Below are positions 11,646 through 22,905 of a DNA stretch of 64,000 bases, piece after piece. The stretch's first letter is position 1, and each line of letters begins with the position of its first letter. A program made the translations under genes and the position numbers. Source of the stretch: Leptidea sinapis (Eukaryota > Arthropoda > Insecta > Lepidoptera > Pieridae); assembly GCF_905404315.1 (NCBI RefSeq), contig NC_066275.1, forward strand, positions 8,618,001 to 8,682,000, read 5' to 3'. A model generated the notes under the pieces. It was not told where the DNA came from, searched no databases, and saw only the letters and a list, made by a program, of their open reading frames with translations.

Positions 11646-12964
11646 GCCATAATTTGATCCGTTACGACAAGTATTGTTTGGATTTTTAATATCACTGGTG
11701 TTAATAAAATCAGAATACATTTTAAATACTTAAAATAATTATAAGGTATGAAATTGTATTTCCTTTTTAAAAAGAAATCTTAAAATTTCTAAATATTCTT
11801 TTGGTGTGAAGCGGTAGTAATGGTTTAATCCAGACCTTTTTTAATATAGGTATCTGAATATATATGAAAATAATGGGCAAAACATAATTTGTTTATGAGA
11901 AATAGCGAAACATCAGTAATTTCATAACGGCGACTTAAGACCGAAACACAAATAGTATTTCCACACTACTGCTTCAACTGCTGAAAAAGGCACCATACTC
12001 TTCTAACCGGTATCTTGTGACTTCTACCAGTAGAAGGCTCCTTGTAACTTTAACTGTGAAAAAGAGAGCTACGGGTGTCAGCAGCCAGAGATGCGCTAAA
12101 GTACAAACATAACCCCCGTCCTTATACTGAAATATCACAACATTCTCCTAGCCCTTGCAAACACGAATAGAGTAACTCTGCGATAGATCAAAGGACACAG
12201 CAAGTCACCGGACAATGATGCTGCAGACGATCTAGTCCAGAAAGAAACGGAAAAAACTGAAAAAGGCCACCTATAAGAATGGAGAATAGTGATGAATGCC
12301 GACAAACAAAGAATGCAGTCCCAGAGATATCAAATACAAATTATCCGATCTCGTGATCTCTGATGTCTTCAGCAGTCTGCTAGACTACTGGGGCGGCCTC
12401 GGCTAATTGGAGAAAGAAGACGAATGGTTACGTACAATAGCCCAATCAAGAGACGTTGGCCTTTAAGTTTTTAAATATGCGTAAATAATTTACAAAACAG
12501 ATTTCTTTTAGCGGCGACGCGAAATCGTTTTAAATTAACAAGAACTAAACGTCCATGAAAATACGGGAGTTAATTGCGTAATCGTGTACCTAACGTGTTT
12601 ACAGTGTAACTTTACACTCAACTCGGGAAAGTTTTAATGTGTAAGTGGTACTCGCAAGTAAAACTTCGAAGTTCCGTTGACGTATTTTAGACACGAATAA
12701 AAATGATAAATTGCAGTTAGGTCGATGAAATTCAAGTAGAAATTTAAAGTTCTGAAAGCTTTTTGAACACAAACATTTAGATTCACATACAGACATGTCT
12801 AAATACATAAAACGGACAGTATGTTTCTTCCAGGTACAATCATTTAAAAATTACTAAACGTATCGGGATGAGACTATGAACCTTCGATGCGTAATTTTAA
12901 GTAGAAAGGATTAACGTACAATAAACTATGAGGCTCACAATAACGTACAAAAATTTTCTGAAGC
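11646..12964. other. noncoding DNA
   Basis: The region 11990-12430 is GC-richer and may be an old retroelement, but I cannot read a domain in any frame. The rest looks empty. Confidence 0.4.
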
Positions 12965-12999
12965 AAAACTCAGCCATGGCATGTATATGGCTGAGTTTT
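12965..12999. repeat. hairpin just upstream of the THAP exon
   Basis: The perfect 13-bp arms AAAACTCAGCCAT and ATGGCTGAGTTTT flank a 9-nt spacer. It ends 5 bp before the TCAGTT initiator candidate and 44 bp before the THAP start codon. It may be a factor-binding palindrome of the promoter or a chance quasi-palindrome. Confidence 0.75.
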
Positions 13000-13002
13000 C
13001 GC

Positions 13003-13008
13003 TCAGTT
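13003..13008 (+). promoter_or_regulatory. initiator (TCAGTT) of the THAP transcript
   Basis: TCAGTT matches the arthropod initiator consensus TCAGTY, with the expected start at the A of 13005. That gives a 39-base 5' UTR to the ATG at 13044. No TATA box is seen about 30 bp upstream. The assignment rests on its position before a good first exon. Confidence 0.45.
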
Positions 13009-13043
13009 GTGTTTTGACCGCGCTTTGAATACAACGCCACGCA

Positions 13044-13120
13044 ATGGCAAAGTGTTCAATGAAAAATTGTGCAAATAACAGCATATTCAAACTTAAAAAG
13101 GATGGAGTATCGTATTTCAG
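13044..13120 (+). CDS. first coding exon of a THAP-domain protein (partial)
   Basis: ATG at 13044 opens 25 codons plus two bases, ending exactly at a consensus donor (TTCAG|GTAAGT, intron from 13121). The peptide begins MAKCSMKNCANN and ends KKDGVSYF, with the split codon AG. (Arg or Ser). This matches the start of a THAP zinc finger: an N-terminal Cys, x4, Cys, then the G-[IVL]-S-[FY] block that normally runs on into R-F-P. THAP domains bind DNA through C2CH zinc coordination. They occur in P-element transposases and in many insect nuclear proteins derived from them, so the product would act in the nucleus. The second Cys and the His, the AVPTIF-type box and everything after exon 1 are not found downstream, so the intron is long or the copy is a remnant. 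The upstream TCAGTT initiator supports a real first exon. The start codon is the first in frame after that initiator. Confidence 0.68.
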
Positions 13121-15199
13121 GTAAGTGCCCCTTTAAATTAACAAAATTGTGTAAATAACTTGACGTCTTTAATCATTTTGTTACATAATCACATTTCAAT
13201 CGCTATAACAAAATGTTCTTGCCTCAGTCTCGTATCCGTCTCGTGCGTGACGTAGTGTTATTATTTCTTATGATTTTGAACACTAACTGCCACCAAATAA
13301 GGTGTTAAATTGAATTTCTTAATGTTATCCGTACAAATTAATTTATACGTACCTGGTATAAAACGCCGATCGAATTTTTTTCGAGAATCTTTTAATAGGC
13401 GATTTGGGGCCTATTTATTTACTGTACGTCAAAGGTAGATAGATATTATGTAATATGTAGATCGCAAACTGTAAGGATTCCTTGACTAGTACAGAGTACC
13501 ACAAAGACAATAACTACCATTAAGGAAAAGTATTACAAATTTCTTAACTATAATCATATTAAGGGCCTTTTGCACAAACATAGACAATGTGTTGACAATT
13601 GAGTAAGTAATTCATCAGTAGATTTGGTAGGGAAGTTGAATCACTGACAAATAAAAGCGAAGCGCGACGGGAGGCGACGCGACAAAAATAATTTCATACA
13701 TCCTAAAATTTTCCGATCCATTTGGAACACGCTCAGCCGATTAAGTGGAACAAGTTGATGTATTTCAGTATGAGATGTTCCTTAACGGGAATACATCGAT
13801 GCATCATTGCTTAATCATCTGTTACTAAGTGATATCTGTCTTTTGCTGGTCTCCTATTGCTCGGAAGCCTTTAGTACCGATCAAATTTCACTTTACTTAT
13901 TTATTGACAAATTTTACTTTTGTGTGTCTGTTGCTTGTAAGTCTTTACGCCACAACTATGATAACTATGATGGTATGCCAAAAATATGACGAAAATAAAT
14001 TCGATGAGAGTCACGAATAGTCAAAGGTCATATGGGAAAGATTTTTTTTGATAAGAAAGAAGAAAAAATAAAAAATATTCGTTCGATCCATTTGTATGAC
14101 AGGAAGCACACGAACATAACACACATTGGCCCGCATGCGGCGATGCCTTAACATTAGTAAAGTCATAATATCTTGAATTTGAAAATAATTTACTTATATT
14201 ATATCTAATCATCATCGTCGGGTATGTATGTATAAATATTTCATGTAAATTACCGTATCTGCCTTATGTTCGGAAAAAAGTAGATCTCGTGAGAAGAACT
14301 TACAAGAAACTCAACGGCCAATCTTTTCAATAATTAGCGATTTAAACATCAAATATTTCATAAAAACTAATAAAGAATAAACTGTATAAATATAAATTAT
14401 CGTATATTGGATGCATCCACCTTTAGAGCTTGAATTCATTGTTTGTGTAAGGATGCTTCGTGAGCATGATGGTCGTGATTGCTGTCATAATTAGTAATAG
14501 CATCCAACAAATACAATGATTCGTTAACAATAACAGGTCGGCCTGGCATCACAAGCAGCACCCATTGACGAGTTGACGCATGGACCAGCCGTCGCTCCCT
14601 TCGCACACATTATTTGAGAAAAGACTGACTAAGCCGCAAGCAATCTAAAGCAAAGTCTAATGTAACAGATATAATTAAGGCTCGTTAGGTTAGCACCTGA
14701 AATTAATATTTGCTGTTGAGATACAGCATTTAAAATTAAGTGATCCGCGAAAAATAATAAAGTATCTAATAACAATAATACAAGTATACTTAGTTCATCA
14801 AATTTTATTTAGGGAAAACAGATTATAGCAAATGGAGGAAACCTATAGCAAGTGGCCACATTAAAATGACATTAGTGCGGGCCCGCGAGGGGATCTTAAA
14901 TCTTTTAATGTGAAAAAAATTAATACACAGAACATTTATTTATTAAAGCATTTAGATAAAAAACCGTGAATTTAATTATATGGAATGTGAGATATAGAGA
15001 AAAAAGCATTAACTTTGAGTTTTAAATGATAAAAACGCCATAATGAATGATTTTACAGATTTTTGTCGAATACGGTAGATATATCTTTTTGAGAAAGTAC
15101 CTATAGAATTAATCTGAAGTAAATTCGATACTCAGAAATGCTCTGTGATAGAATCGTTTCAGTTTTAATATACGAAACACGTTACATGCTACGCTTTAC
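13121..15199. other. noncoding DNA, possible THAP intron 1
   Basis: No second THAP exon (an acceptor followed by TTYCC and a CS.HF-type frame) was found. At 14283-14325 a short piece (GTGAGAAGAACTTACAAGAAACTC) resembles the fragments at 28105 and 34830, probably from one LINE family. The 60-64 codon frames near 13.8-14.2 kb look like chance. Confidence 0.4.
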
Positions 15200-15640
15200 T
15201 TTTTATACGCTTTTTATTAGCTTCACCTGTTTGTATATTTTGGTTTGTTTGTTTGTAACCGACTCGTTTTGACGACCCCTATAGCCCAGTGGATAGTGAC
15301 ACTGCCTATTAAGCTAGAGGTACCGGGTACGAATGCCGGTAGGTGCAATCATTTATATGATGAATATGAATGTTTGTTTCCGAGTCATGGATGTTTATTT
15401 GTATTTATGTATGTTTAAGTAAGTATATTGTATTAAATATATCGTTGTTTTGCACCCATAGTACTGGCTATGCCTAGTTTGGGGCAAGATGATTTGTGTA
15501 AGAGTGTGTCAATATATATATATATCAATATTTGGGCTCGATTTCGGCCAGATTTCGTTCAAACTTCGTAGATTTATCGAGGACCGATGACAATACATTA
15601 ATTTGATAAAATATTACATTTTTCAATTTGAAAAATATGA
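15200..15640 (+). repeat. repeat D copy 1, interrupted by a SINE
   Basis: The left part (15200-15270: ACGCTTTTTATTAGCTTCAC, GTAACCGACTCGTTT) and right part (15531-15640: GGCCAGATTTCGTTCAAAC, TTTATCGAGGACCGATGACA) together make one element. The unbroken form is seen at 31575-31760 (plus) and 55655-55835 (minus). The SINE at 15271-15530 separates them. The repeat has no coding capacity and its class is unknown to me. Confidence 0.8.
15271..15530 (+). mobile_element. tRNA-derived SINE, copy 1
   Basis: The element opens with GACGACCCCTATAGCC. It has an A box (TAGCCCAGTGG, 15282-15292) that fits TRGYNNANNGG and a B box (GGTACGAATGCC, 15326-15337) with one change from GWTCRANNC. The body (TTTCCGAGTCATGGATGTTT, then GTATTAAATATATCGTTGT and a GGGGCAAGATG stretch) is shared with 60940-61140 and 63557-63765. 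Such SINEs are transcribed by RNA polymerase III from these boxes and mobilised by a partner LINE. The insertion lies inside repeat D and is flanked by short TTTG matches. Confidence 0.85.
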
Positions 15641-17166
15641 TTTTTGTTATTTTATATTATTTTCATGTATCGTTGTTAAGGAAATGACGATCGTTTTAAA
15701 TTTCAACCATTACCCTTAATCGATTTATCTAATATTTGGAATTACCAAAGAGAATTTTGTGCTTTTTAGCGTGTTTTTTAGTTTTTTTCAACTATTATAT
15801 AGTATTATTATGTTATTAGTTATTGTTATTATGTTATTAGATGTTTTTGGACAATGTATTAAGTAAAACTATAGTAAAACGTTAGATTGCTTTTAATTGC
15901 ATAGCGTTATTTTTGATGTCATTTTGGACAGAATTATCGCTTTACGATTAGAGCTACATGTAAAAATTCCAATATTTTAGCGATGTATTAATAAGAATCA
16001 TTAATTATAGTAAAAATATATACCTATTTACCGTTCCAACCATAGACTTAGAATGTATTACCGTATAGACGGACTGACAAGACGATAACGCATGCCCAAC
16101 TGACTGCTATTCTGGACTGTATACGACCTGTCAATCAAAACCGGTTACTGTCGCAATAGATTCGCTTTAATTTTTGAAGTGAAAACTTCATTAGCATCGT
16201 TATGACTTGAAATTCTATGAAACGAAAAAGCGCGACAGTAAAAAGAGACTGACATATAAATTCATAAGATGGAGAAAATGAGATAGGAAAGCATATTCAG
16301 CGTGTTGGTACCAGGCGATCATAGTTAAAGAAGAGATTGTCTTAAGTATGACGCGAGTATACCTTAATACATTCATGTGTCATCCTAGCAACATGTACCA
16401 GGACTTCATATGCAGCTTAGAGGTTCAAGCACAATGCAGGTTTCTTCTCTCGCACGCATTGCATGCGATATATGCTATACGCTAGTATATTAAAAGTAGG
16501 TATATATTATACACAACACTCGTAAATACATACGGATCACAACACATACAGACATTGACCATCGAGACCCATCGCACACAAAGACAAATGGACATTAATA
16601 ACATCTCACACAACGAAATTCATTCGTCACTTAACGCATCATACATTTTCGACCAACACAAATATATCAACGGTTCATGCTACATACGGCTTGTAGACAG
16701 ACGCAATTTGCCCCCAGTCCTATACCGTGTTTAATATTAGAAGTCCTGATTTATGTTCTGCGTCTATAATGAAGTGTCTCTATATCACATTTACTTTGCA
16801 CTAATTCAAATGACTATTTTATTTGCGATGTGCAGTTGTTAATATTGGATCGAATGTGTCCGATCCAGTGTTTATACATCTGACGGAGAAGTAATAGGCA
16901 CTTGTTTGTTAAGGGTATGCAATCAATCTCAGAAAGATACTAAGTATAATATTGTATTTTGAATTCAAATATTGTAATAGACTTAGATCTTTTAAGCATC
17001 TTGATAGACTGTGGCAGCTGTGCCTTTGGCTCGAACAATACACGAGACCATTAACCCGGCTCCAGGGGGAATAGAGGTAGCCTTCTCTATTACACAGTGG
17101 GGTAGCTCCTGTATGGAGCGTCCACGTCGCGGAGGTGGGCGTCTTCCAATTCAGTAGGCCGATCAT
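15641..17166. other. noncoding DNA
   Basis: No gene or recognised repeat. Parts of 16040-16560 and 17040-17166 are GC-richer. The latter probably belongs to the LINE tail that follows. Confidence 0.4.
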
Positions 17167-17337
17167 ATGGTGAAGCTTGCGCTAGACATGCCAATATCGA
17201 AGCGTACGCGTGGAAGACCATCCGCCACCTGGTTGACGACGGTCCAAAAAGACTTGAAAGAAGCTCATTTAATAGCTGACATGGCGCAAAACCGTGCCGA
17301 ATGGAAAAAAAGGACAAGGAAGGCCGACCTCACATAA
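17167..17337 (+). pseudogene. LINE C-terminal tail (56 open codons)
   Basis: An open frame from ATG 17167 to TAA 17335 reads ...KRTRGRPSATWLTTVQKDL, then DMAQNRAEWKKRTRKADLT. The RGRP..TW block followed by NR.EW..R.RKAD is the standard end of RTE/BovB-like LINE polyproteins. The 3' flank runs to a GAAGAAGAAGAAG simple repeat (about 17355-17372), the expected element terminus. Everything upstream of the last 60 residues is missing or decayed, so it is a 5'-truncated dead copy. Confidence 0.75.
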
Positions 17338-17401
17338 ATGGGAAAAAGGTCTAGGAGGAAGAAGAAGAAGACTGTGGCAGTTGTGGAAACGTCGAAAAAA
17401 T

Positions 17402-17580
17402 TGAGAATGACAGTTTAACTCTATTTTGATTAATGCACGCAATCTAACTCAAAGCGACATACAAATCGTACAAAGTGTAAGACGTAGCCCATCACGCACA
17501 CTAAAGTTATAAACCTGGCCTGTTTTCATCTGTAGTCTAGCAGCAAGTGGCTCTATCTAGAGGTATCAATTATCTAAGGT
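17402..17580 (+). repeat. repeat F copy 1
   Basis: The stretch from TGACAGTTTAACTCTATTTTG to ATCAATTATCTAAG recurs at 27146-27290 in the same orientation. The second copy lacks about 35 bp in its middle. Shared cores are GTAAGACGTAGC and TGGCCTGTTTTCATC. It is noncoding and its class is unknown. Confidence 0.75.
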
Positions 17581-17989
17581 AATAGACATTGGACAACAAC
17601 TACTCGTACTAGAATTAGGCCAGTTTTATTTTCTGATTTACTTCAATAAGCTACAAATTGCAATATAAGATAGTACTTCAAAATAACAGGAAATACAATT
17701 TGGAATTCTGAATACATGATATGACCTGGAGAGAATCGCATTCACCTTAACGTTGAGCACAGTTTTGCCTTCAGTACATGGTCATATGAGACAGTCGGCC
17801 GTGGCCTGCGGAATCTTTATATAACCCTTATGACAAACCGAAAACTGTTTCACTTTTATATATTTCAACGACCTGTCTGGATGACCTATGATACCAGCTG
17901 GAGCTGTGACATTGCCTCCGCTGTCAGATAAGCTGATACATCTTTTTGCCACATAATTCAACGCTTGTCAGTCATAAACTCCGGAAAAA
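17581..17989. other. noncoding DNA of moderate GC
   Basis: No readable domain. The stretch 17690-17950 may be an old unidentified repeat. Confidence 0.35.
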
Positions 17990-18330
17990 CTTTTTTATGG
18001 AAAAGGAGGGCAAATGACCGTACGGGTCACCTTGAGTATAGTGATCACCAACGCCTACACTCTTTTGCAACACCAGAGGAATAACAGGAGCATTGCTGGC
18101 GTTTGAGGAAGGTGTACGCAGTTTTTTTTCTAAAGTACCCATGTGGTATCGTCCCGGAAAAACCGCAAAAGGAAGCTCATTCCACAGCTTTGTTGTACGT
18201 GGAAGAAAGTTCTATGAAAACCGCACCGTGGGGGAACGCCACAAATCCAGATGGTGCATCTCCGACGCCAACGTCGCAGACCACCAGCAACCCGCCGCGT
18301 TTGGCACTACAAGTCAGCAGATTGGGATAG
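17990..18330 (-). pseudogene. LINE family B 3' end (C-terminus and 3' UTR)
   Basis: On minus, the frame reads HHLDLWRSPTVRFS, a stop, NFLPRTTKLWNELP, then FAVFPGRYHMGTLEKK. This is the known C-terminal signature of a CR1/Jockey-like lepidopteran LINE. It runs on through a decayed end and 3' UTR to the element terminus at about 17990 (TTTTTTATGG on plus, that is CCATAAAAAA on minus). An in-frame TAG and frameshifts show that it is dead. It abuts, in the opposite orientation, an internal piece of the same family (18370-18962), as expected for a twin-primed inverted insertion. Confidence 0.85.
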
Positions 18331-18369
18331 GATGCGTTCCTTTTTTGCATCCTACCCTTGGGGCAAAGT

Positions 18370-18962
18370 TTCCTATCGGATGATGCTAGTGCCTGCGCCG
18401 TTGCAGTAGCCGATGTGATAGTACAGGGCATGGATATTTTTATACCAAGCTCTGTAGTACCGATCGGTGGCAGATAACAGCCCTGGTTCGATGCGTCAGT
18501 TAAAGCAGCATCTGACTGCAAAAAAGGGGTATCGAACTTGGGTTGCGGCGCTGAGCACAAAGGATCCGAATTGCAAAGTTCTTAAGAGTTCAAAATCCAA
18601 GTTTGCGCGTTTACCACTAAAAAAATTCCATTTGTCGTATCACCGCTCTTCGACAACACTTCCCTTAAAGCCTCGCCTAGTATCGGAATACTGGGTCTCG
18701 AAATCTCGAGCGATTGCCAATTTCGTGGCCATCTGGAAAGCCAAATTGGCTTCTAAGAAGCTGGGCGTCATTGATAGAGCACGGCAATACTTCAAGCCGG
18801 GCCATATTCTAGCGCTCTCCAAAGCGCAGGTCCGGCCACACATGGAGTTTTGCTGTCATCTCTGGTCTGGCTCACCCCAGTATCAGCTCGATCCATTTGA
18901 CCGCGTGCTACGCAGCAGCAGCTCGAATTGTCGGGGACTTAGTGCTCTGTGTGTGGTGGGGA
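18370..18962 (+). pseudogene. LINE family B internal piece (linker plus RT thumb), inverted
   Basis: On plus it reads CAVAVADVIVQGMDIFIPSS, then VVPIGG and QPWFDASVKAASDCKK (linker after the endonuclease), then TWVAALSTKDPN. It then jumps at about 18585 to CAFTTKKIPFVVSPLFDN, SPSIGILGLEISSD (thumb region). After a frameshift near 18740 it continues KLASKKLGVIDRARQYF, AQVRPHMEFCCHLWSG and QYQLDPFDRV. The whole RT palm with its catalytic YADD-type box is missing between linker and thumb, so this is an internally deleted, inactive copy. The neighbouring 3' end of the same family lies on the other strand. Confidence 0.85.
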
Positions 18963-20369
18963 TGTCCTAAATATAGTGAAATGAAACTGTTGAACAGTAG
19001 TCTTATTTGAGTAACTAACAGGCTTATTTTGACCAGTTGCTTATGTGTACCATATGGTAGCATAATATATTAATGATATAAAAAATTTATAAATTTTGTT
19101 AAAATACAATATCTTCCTTCAATTGCTCCTTTAATTATGCATGAAACTTTCTTCTAAATCAAGTAGAGGAGATAGTGTGGGTGGCAGAAATCAAGTAAGA
19201 AATAAAAATAAATATAGTGCCTAATATCGAATGTTAGATATTGATATGAATATATATTCGTCAAACTATTTTTATACTGTGACATTTATTATCCGAACGA
19301 ACACACTCAATAGCTTTATTGAATATATTCTCATGCTAATATAATCATTCAATATATTTTATCAGTTCTTGTTTATGTCATTATTTCAGCTATATCAAGT
19401 GTCAACTCTATGAAGAAGTAGTTTGATAGTCACATGCCCATATAACTTCGACCTAAAAGTTAAGACTAAACCAGCATGTGTTCTGTCCACAAAAGGATTA
19501 AATTCAGGGTAAATGGATCCACGATCGTTAATGATAGATAAGTAGTATGTAGTTCGCATTTGTGTGAGCAGGATAGATAGTCCACGAGTGACAGGGACGG
19601 CTAGTAACAGGTCAAGGACCGATATTCTTTGCTGCGTGATGCAATTAGTATCAAAAGAAGATTTTAAAAATGAATACCTTGTTAAAAATTTAAGACCATA
19701 ACTCACGTCATATCGTCCTGGAATAACCTTTGAATCTAAAAGCATATAAAAAAAAACAATTTTAATATCCTTGGAGAGAATGTTATTAACGTATAAAACG
19801 TCATTGCTGACACGAGTAGAGATGTGCGTATTTACTCGATTAAATAAAGATCTCGCTAATCGATTCATTTCTCAGACATCGATTTATCACGTGTCTTTGT
19901 TTTCAATGGCTACAATCCAAATTATCTGTTGAATTCATTACACAGCTATTCACTTGAACGTAGTAGAGGCGTTGAATGTTTATGAAAAGTAATTTATTGC
20001 CGCAGAAGAATCTCCACTGGCCATAACCTTGATCTTTAATTATCTTTGAGCTGTTTCATTAGACGCGATGGATTTAAAAACACTAACTGACAAAATAATT
20101 ACTTAACAGCTTATTATATTCTGCACAGTTCATTAAGTTAAGTATTAGTGTTAGTTATAGAAATTCCATTCGTTTATTATATGCTATTAAAATTTTGACA
20201 AGGTAGTTAGTTGAAAGGTCTGCGTGCTTGACATCTAGTTAATGAGGAAAATGTTTGATTCCACTGGAGTGTGAAGTTAAAAACATGCTCTGTAAACTGT
20301 GAATAAACTGTTAAAAAAAATGTGATAAAAACCTCTATAAATATGTTATTCTTCTGTAAGTGTGTTGAC
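18963..20369. other. noncoding DNA with one long unexplained frame
   Basis: Apart from the minus-strand frame at 19395-19868, listed separately, nothing is recognised. Confidence 0.4.
19395..19868 (-). CDS. unassigned 157-codon open frame
   Basis: A single uninterrupted minus-strand frame runs from ATG at 19868 to the stop at 19395. It is the second-longest frame in the window, after the LINE-derived 167-codon frame at 18467-18970. By my rough estimate from base composition a frame this long is not expected often by chance. The product is hydrophobic in part (YSFLKSS..., SVLDLLLAVPVTRGLSILL) and rich in Ile, Leu, Arg and Tyr. I see no catalytic motif, signal peptide, zinc-binding pattern or similarity to a family I know. 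No splice or promoter signal was noticed. It may be retroelement debris, a conserved short gene, or a chance frame. Confidence 0.2.
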   Translation of the reverse strand: MNRLARSLFNRVNTHISTRVSNDVLYVNNILSKDIKIVFFYMLLDSKVIPGRYDVSYGLKFLTRYSFLKSSFDTNCITQQRISVLDLLLAVPVTRGLSILLTQMRTTYYLSIINDRGSIYPEFNPFVDRTHAGLVLTFRSKLYGHVTIKLLLHRVDT

Positions 20370-20632
20370 AGTTCCTCCTAAACGGCTGGACCGATTTGAA
20401 AGATTTTTTGTGTGTGGACGGATTTGAGGACGTTTTAAATTCACAATTGAACTGCTTCCTAAACGACTGGACTGATTTTGATGATATTTTTGAGTGTTTC
20501 AGTGAATTTGAGAATGAGTCCATATATAATTCTCCTACCCATATTGTGTATGTTCGTGAACTCCTCCTAACGAGTGGACCTATTTTTCAAATTTAAGACG
20601 TGTATACAGGACAACGTCTGTCGGGTCCGCTT
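20370..20632 (+). mobile_element. Helitron-like fragment with internal repeated motif
   Basis: A motif like CTCCTAAACGGCTGGACCGA occurs three times (about 20374, 20453, 20560) with changes, each followed by a TTTGAA/TTTTGATG stretch. The end (ACAACGTCTGTCGGGTCCGC, then TTGT at about 20632) resembles the CCGGGTCAGCTAGT 3' end of the Helitrons at 25129 and 50455, with CTAG decayed to CTTG. This suggests an old non-autonomous Helitron. Its 5' end is not found. Confidence 0.55.
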
Positions 20633-22611
20633 GTATAAATATATATATAGTAATATGGAGGCTACAAAGTCTTGCTTATTTCAGCCCCAGGTTGTAAATT
20701 TTCCTTTTATAGGTTGGTACCTAGTTTCTCTGTTTATCTGTTATTAATTAATAAATTTCTATAGTGCAACGAATCAGCTTCACAAATACGTCCCTTGAAA
20801 AGCAAATTAAATTTTATGGCTCTAGATTTTGAATCTTCCCAAATACTCAAAATTAATTAACCAATTAGATTTACATTGCATTATTATTAATGGGATTTCT
20901 TAGCATCAATTGAGCCTCTAATCCAAAAAAATACGGAATATAATTTTATCAGTATCAGGAATGTTTCAGAAAACTACTATGGAACTCGGTGACTATTGAG
21001 TAAGTATTAAGTCTATAAATTTAATTTAATTAAATGTTACCAACAATTAATAATTTCAATTAATACTTAAAATTGTTCAGAGCTTAAAAGGCGATGATTA
21101 TGAACATAATATGCAATTTAGTTAATATTTGTTACTAAAAACTAATTAAAACTTTCCTACAGTTCTATACACGCATTTTAAAATAGCTCTCATCGTACCT
21201 AATCTTTACCTGCGATGAATATTCGACACTTTGGCGAAGAACGTGGCCGGATATTCGGGTCAATCACTATTCCTGGCATGTCTATTATCTATTCGATTAC
21301 AATTATTGTTTTGATATAATGAAGTCCATAATTTTTTCAAGCAATAAATACGCAACAAATCATCAACATCATAGGAAACAACAGCAGTCAAATATAAACG
21401 AATTCTGAGCATTGTCAGAACGTAATTTATAATTTCGTGAAGAGGATTGTTAAATCACTTGTATAAACATACAGTAAATAACAGTATATCTGCACAATAT
21501 TACACGTATTACTAATTAAAATGCTTGGCGTTAATCCATCTAAAAATATGCTTAACGTTCGCCAACCAATGCAAAGGCCGCTAGCCGTTGGAGAAGTAAT
21601 AAATTAGCGGAAAGCTACGCTCTAGGATTTCCCCCGGGTTTATTCTCACTCAAGAGCGCTACACCTAATCCAGAAAGCCTTATTATGCTACCATTAATGC
21701 AGCGCTCAGGACTGCTTGAAATTTTCTCAAGAGTAAACGCTTTAGTTTACTCGTTTTTGTTTTGGATCAAAGCGCTTTTGTTAATAAAGCGATGCGCACA
21801 TAAATAAGATATAGGTAGGTTATATCTATGGACATTGTTAACATATTTAATTAACGGAAGCAAGAAGTAACTGTAAGAATAGTAAAAAACAGAATACATG
21901 TCATTGTGTATAAGCTACTGCATTAGTTCAATAAATATTAATGTGTTTTGACGTGGTTAGGCCTAATGCAGCGACTGCATTATCAACATACGCCGACATT
22001 TGTCCGTTATTACAAGTTCTTCCAAGTACCCGCTTACCAATTTCTCCAATTTAAATTGTCTATGAGTGCCGCTCGACTGAAGTCAACCGGCGCATTCTTT
22101 GCTTATCGTCGACGCGGACGCAACCGTGCGATAAGGACAACAATATGAATATAATAAAGAAGAAAAAAGACAACGGGATCACACAACGGGTGTTCGTTTT
22201 TTAAATAATCGAGCTCGGAATGAAGATAGGCAGTGGACAATTCCAAACATTTTATCATGCTGCCAACCCTAGCGCGAGCAGCGGCCATTTAATTTGTTTC
22301 CTTGTGAGTCACGTTTGAAGTTAATTTCGACTAAATGTCGCGATAATTGCTTGGAGTGATCTTTTCATTCTTCCTTATTCACATTGCAAATAATATGTAT
22401 ATAACACCTGTATTTGTTCTCCCTGGGTGGGTTGAAGTTACGGATCCTTTCCTAAAAGTTCTTTTAGCCTTGGTACTCAAGACCTAACCATTTTCATCAT
22501 CGATATGATCGTAGAATGTATAATTTTGTTGACCGTTCCCCATACTTCCATCCAAATTTGCTCTCTAATGTGCGCAGTCGATACAAACATCACCTATGCT
22601 TGACTAAACTA
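20633..22611. other. noncoding DNA
   Basis: No gene is recognised. The stretch 22040-22290 is GC-richer with frames on both strands (21948-22148 plus, 22103-22288 minus) but carries no domain. Confidence 0.4.
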
Positions 22612-22905
22612 CCTTTTTTATGGAAATAAGGGACAAGACGAGCTGGACGTTCAAATGATGGTAATTGATACGCCCTGCCCATCACAATGCAGTGCCGCTC
22701 GGGATTCTTGAAAAACCCAAAAATTCTGAGTAGCACTATAATTGCGCTAGTCACCTTTTGCCCAGTAATTTCACTAGCTACTGGCGCCCTTCAGACCGAA
22801 ACACGATAATGCTTACACATTACTGCTTCACGGTAGAAATAGGTGCCGTTGTGGTACCCATAATCTAGCCGACAACCTGTGCAAAGGAGCCTCCCACTGG
22901 TCAAA
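22612..22905 (-). mobile_element. LINE family A 3' end, minus strand
   Basis: The mirror of 7011-7325. The 3' end (TTTTTTTATGGAAATAAGGG on plus) lies at 22612 and the 5'-most part (GGAGGCTCCTTTGCAC on minus) at about 22895. It is well conserved, including the block that reads TTCTTGAAAAACCC on plus. No intact coding frame. Confidence 0.85.
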
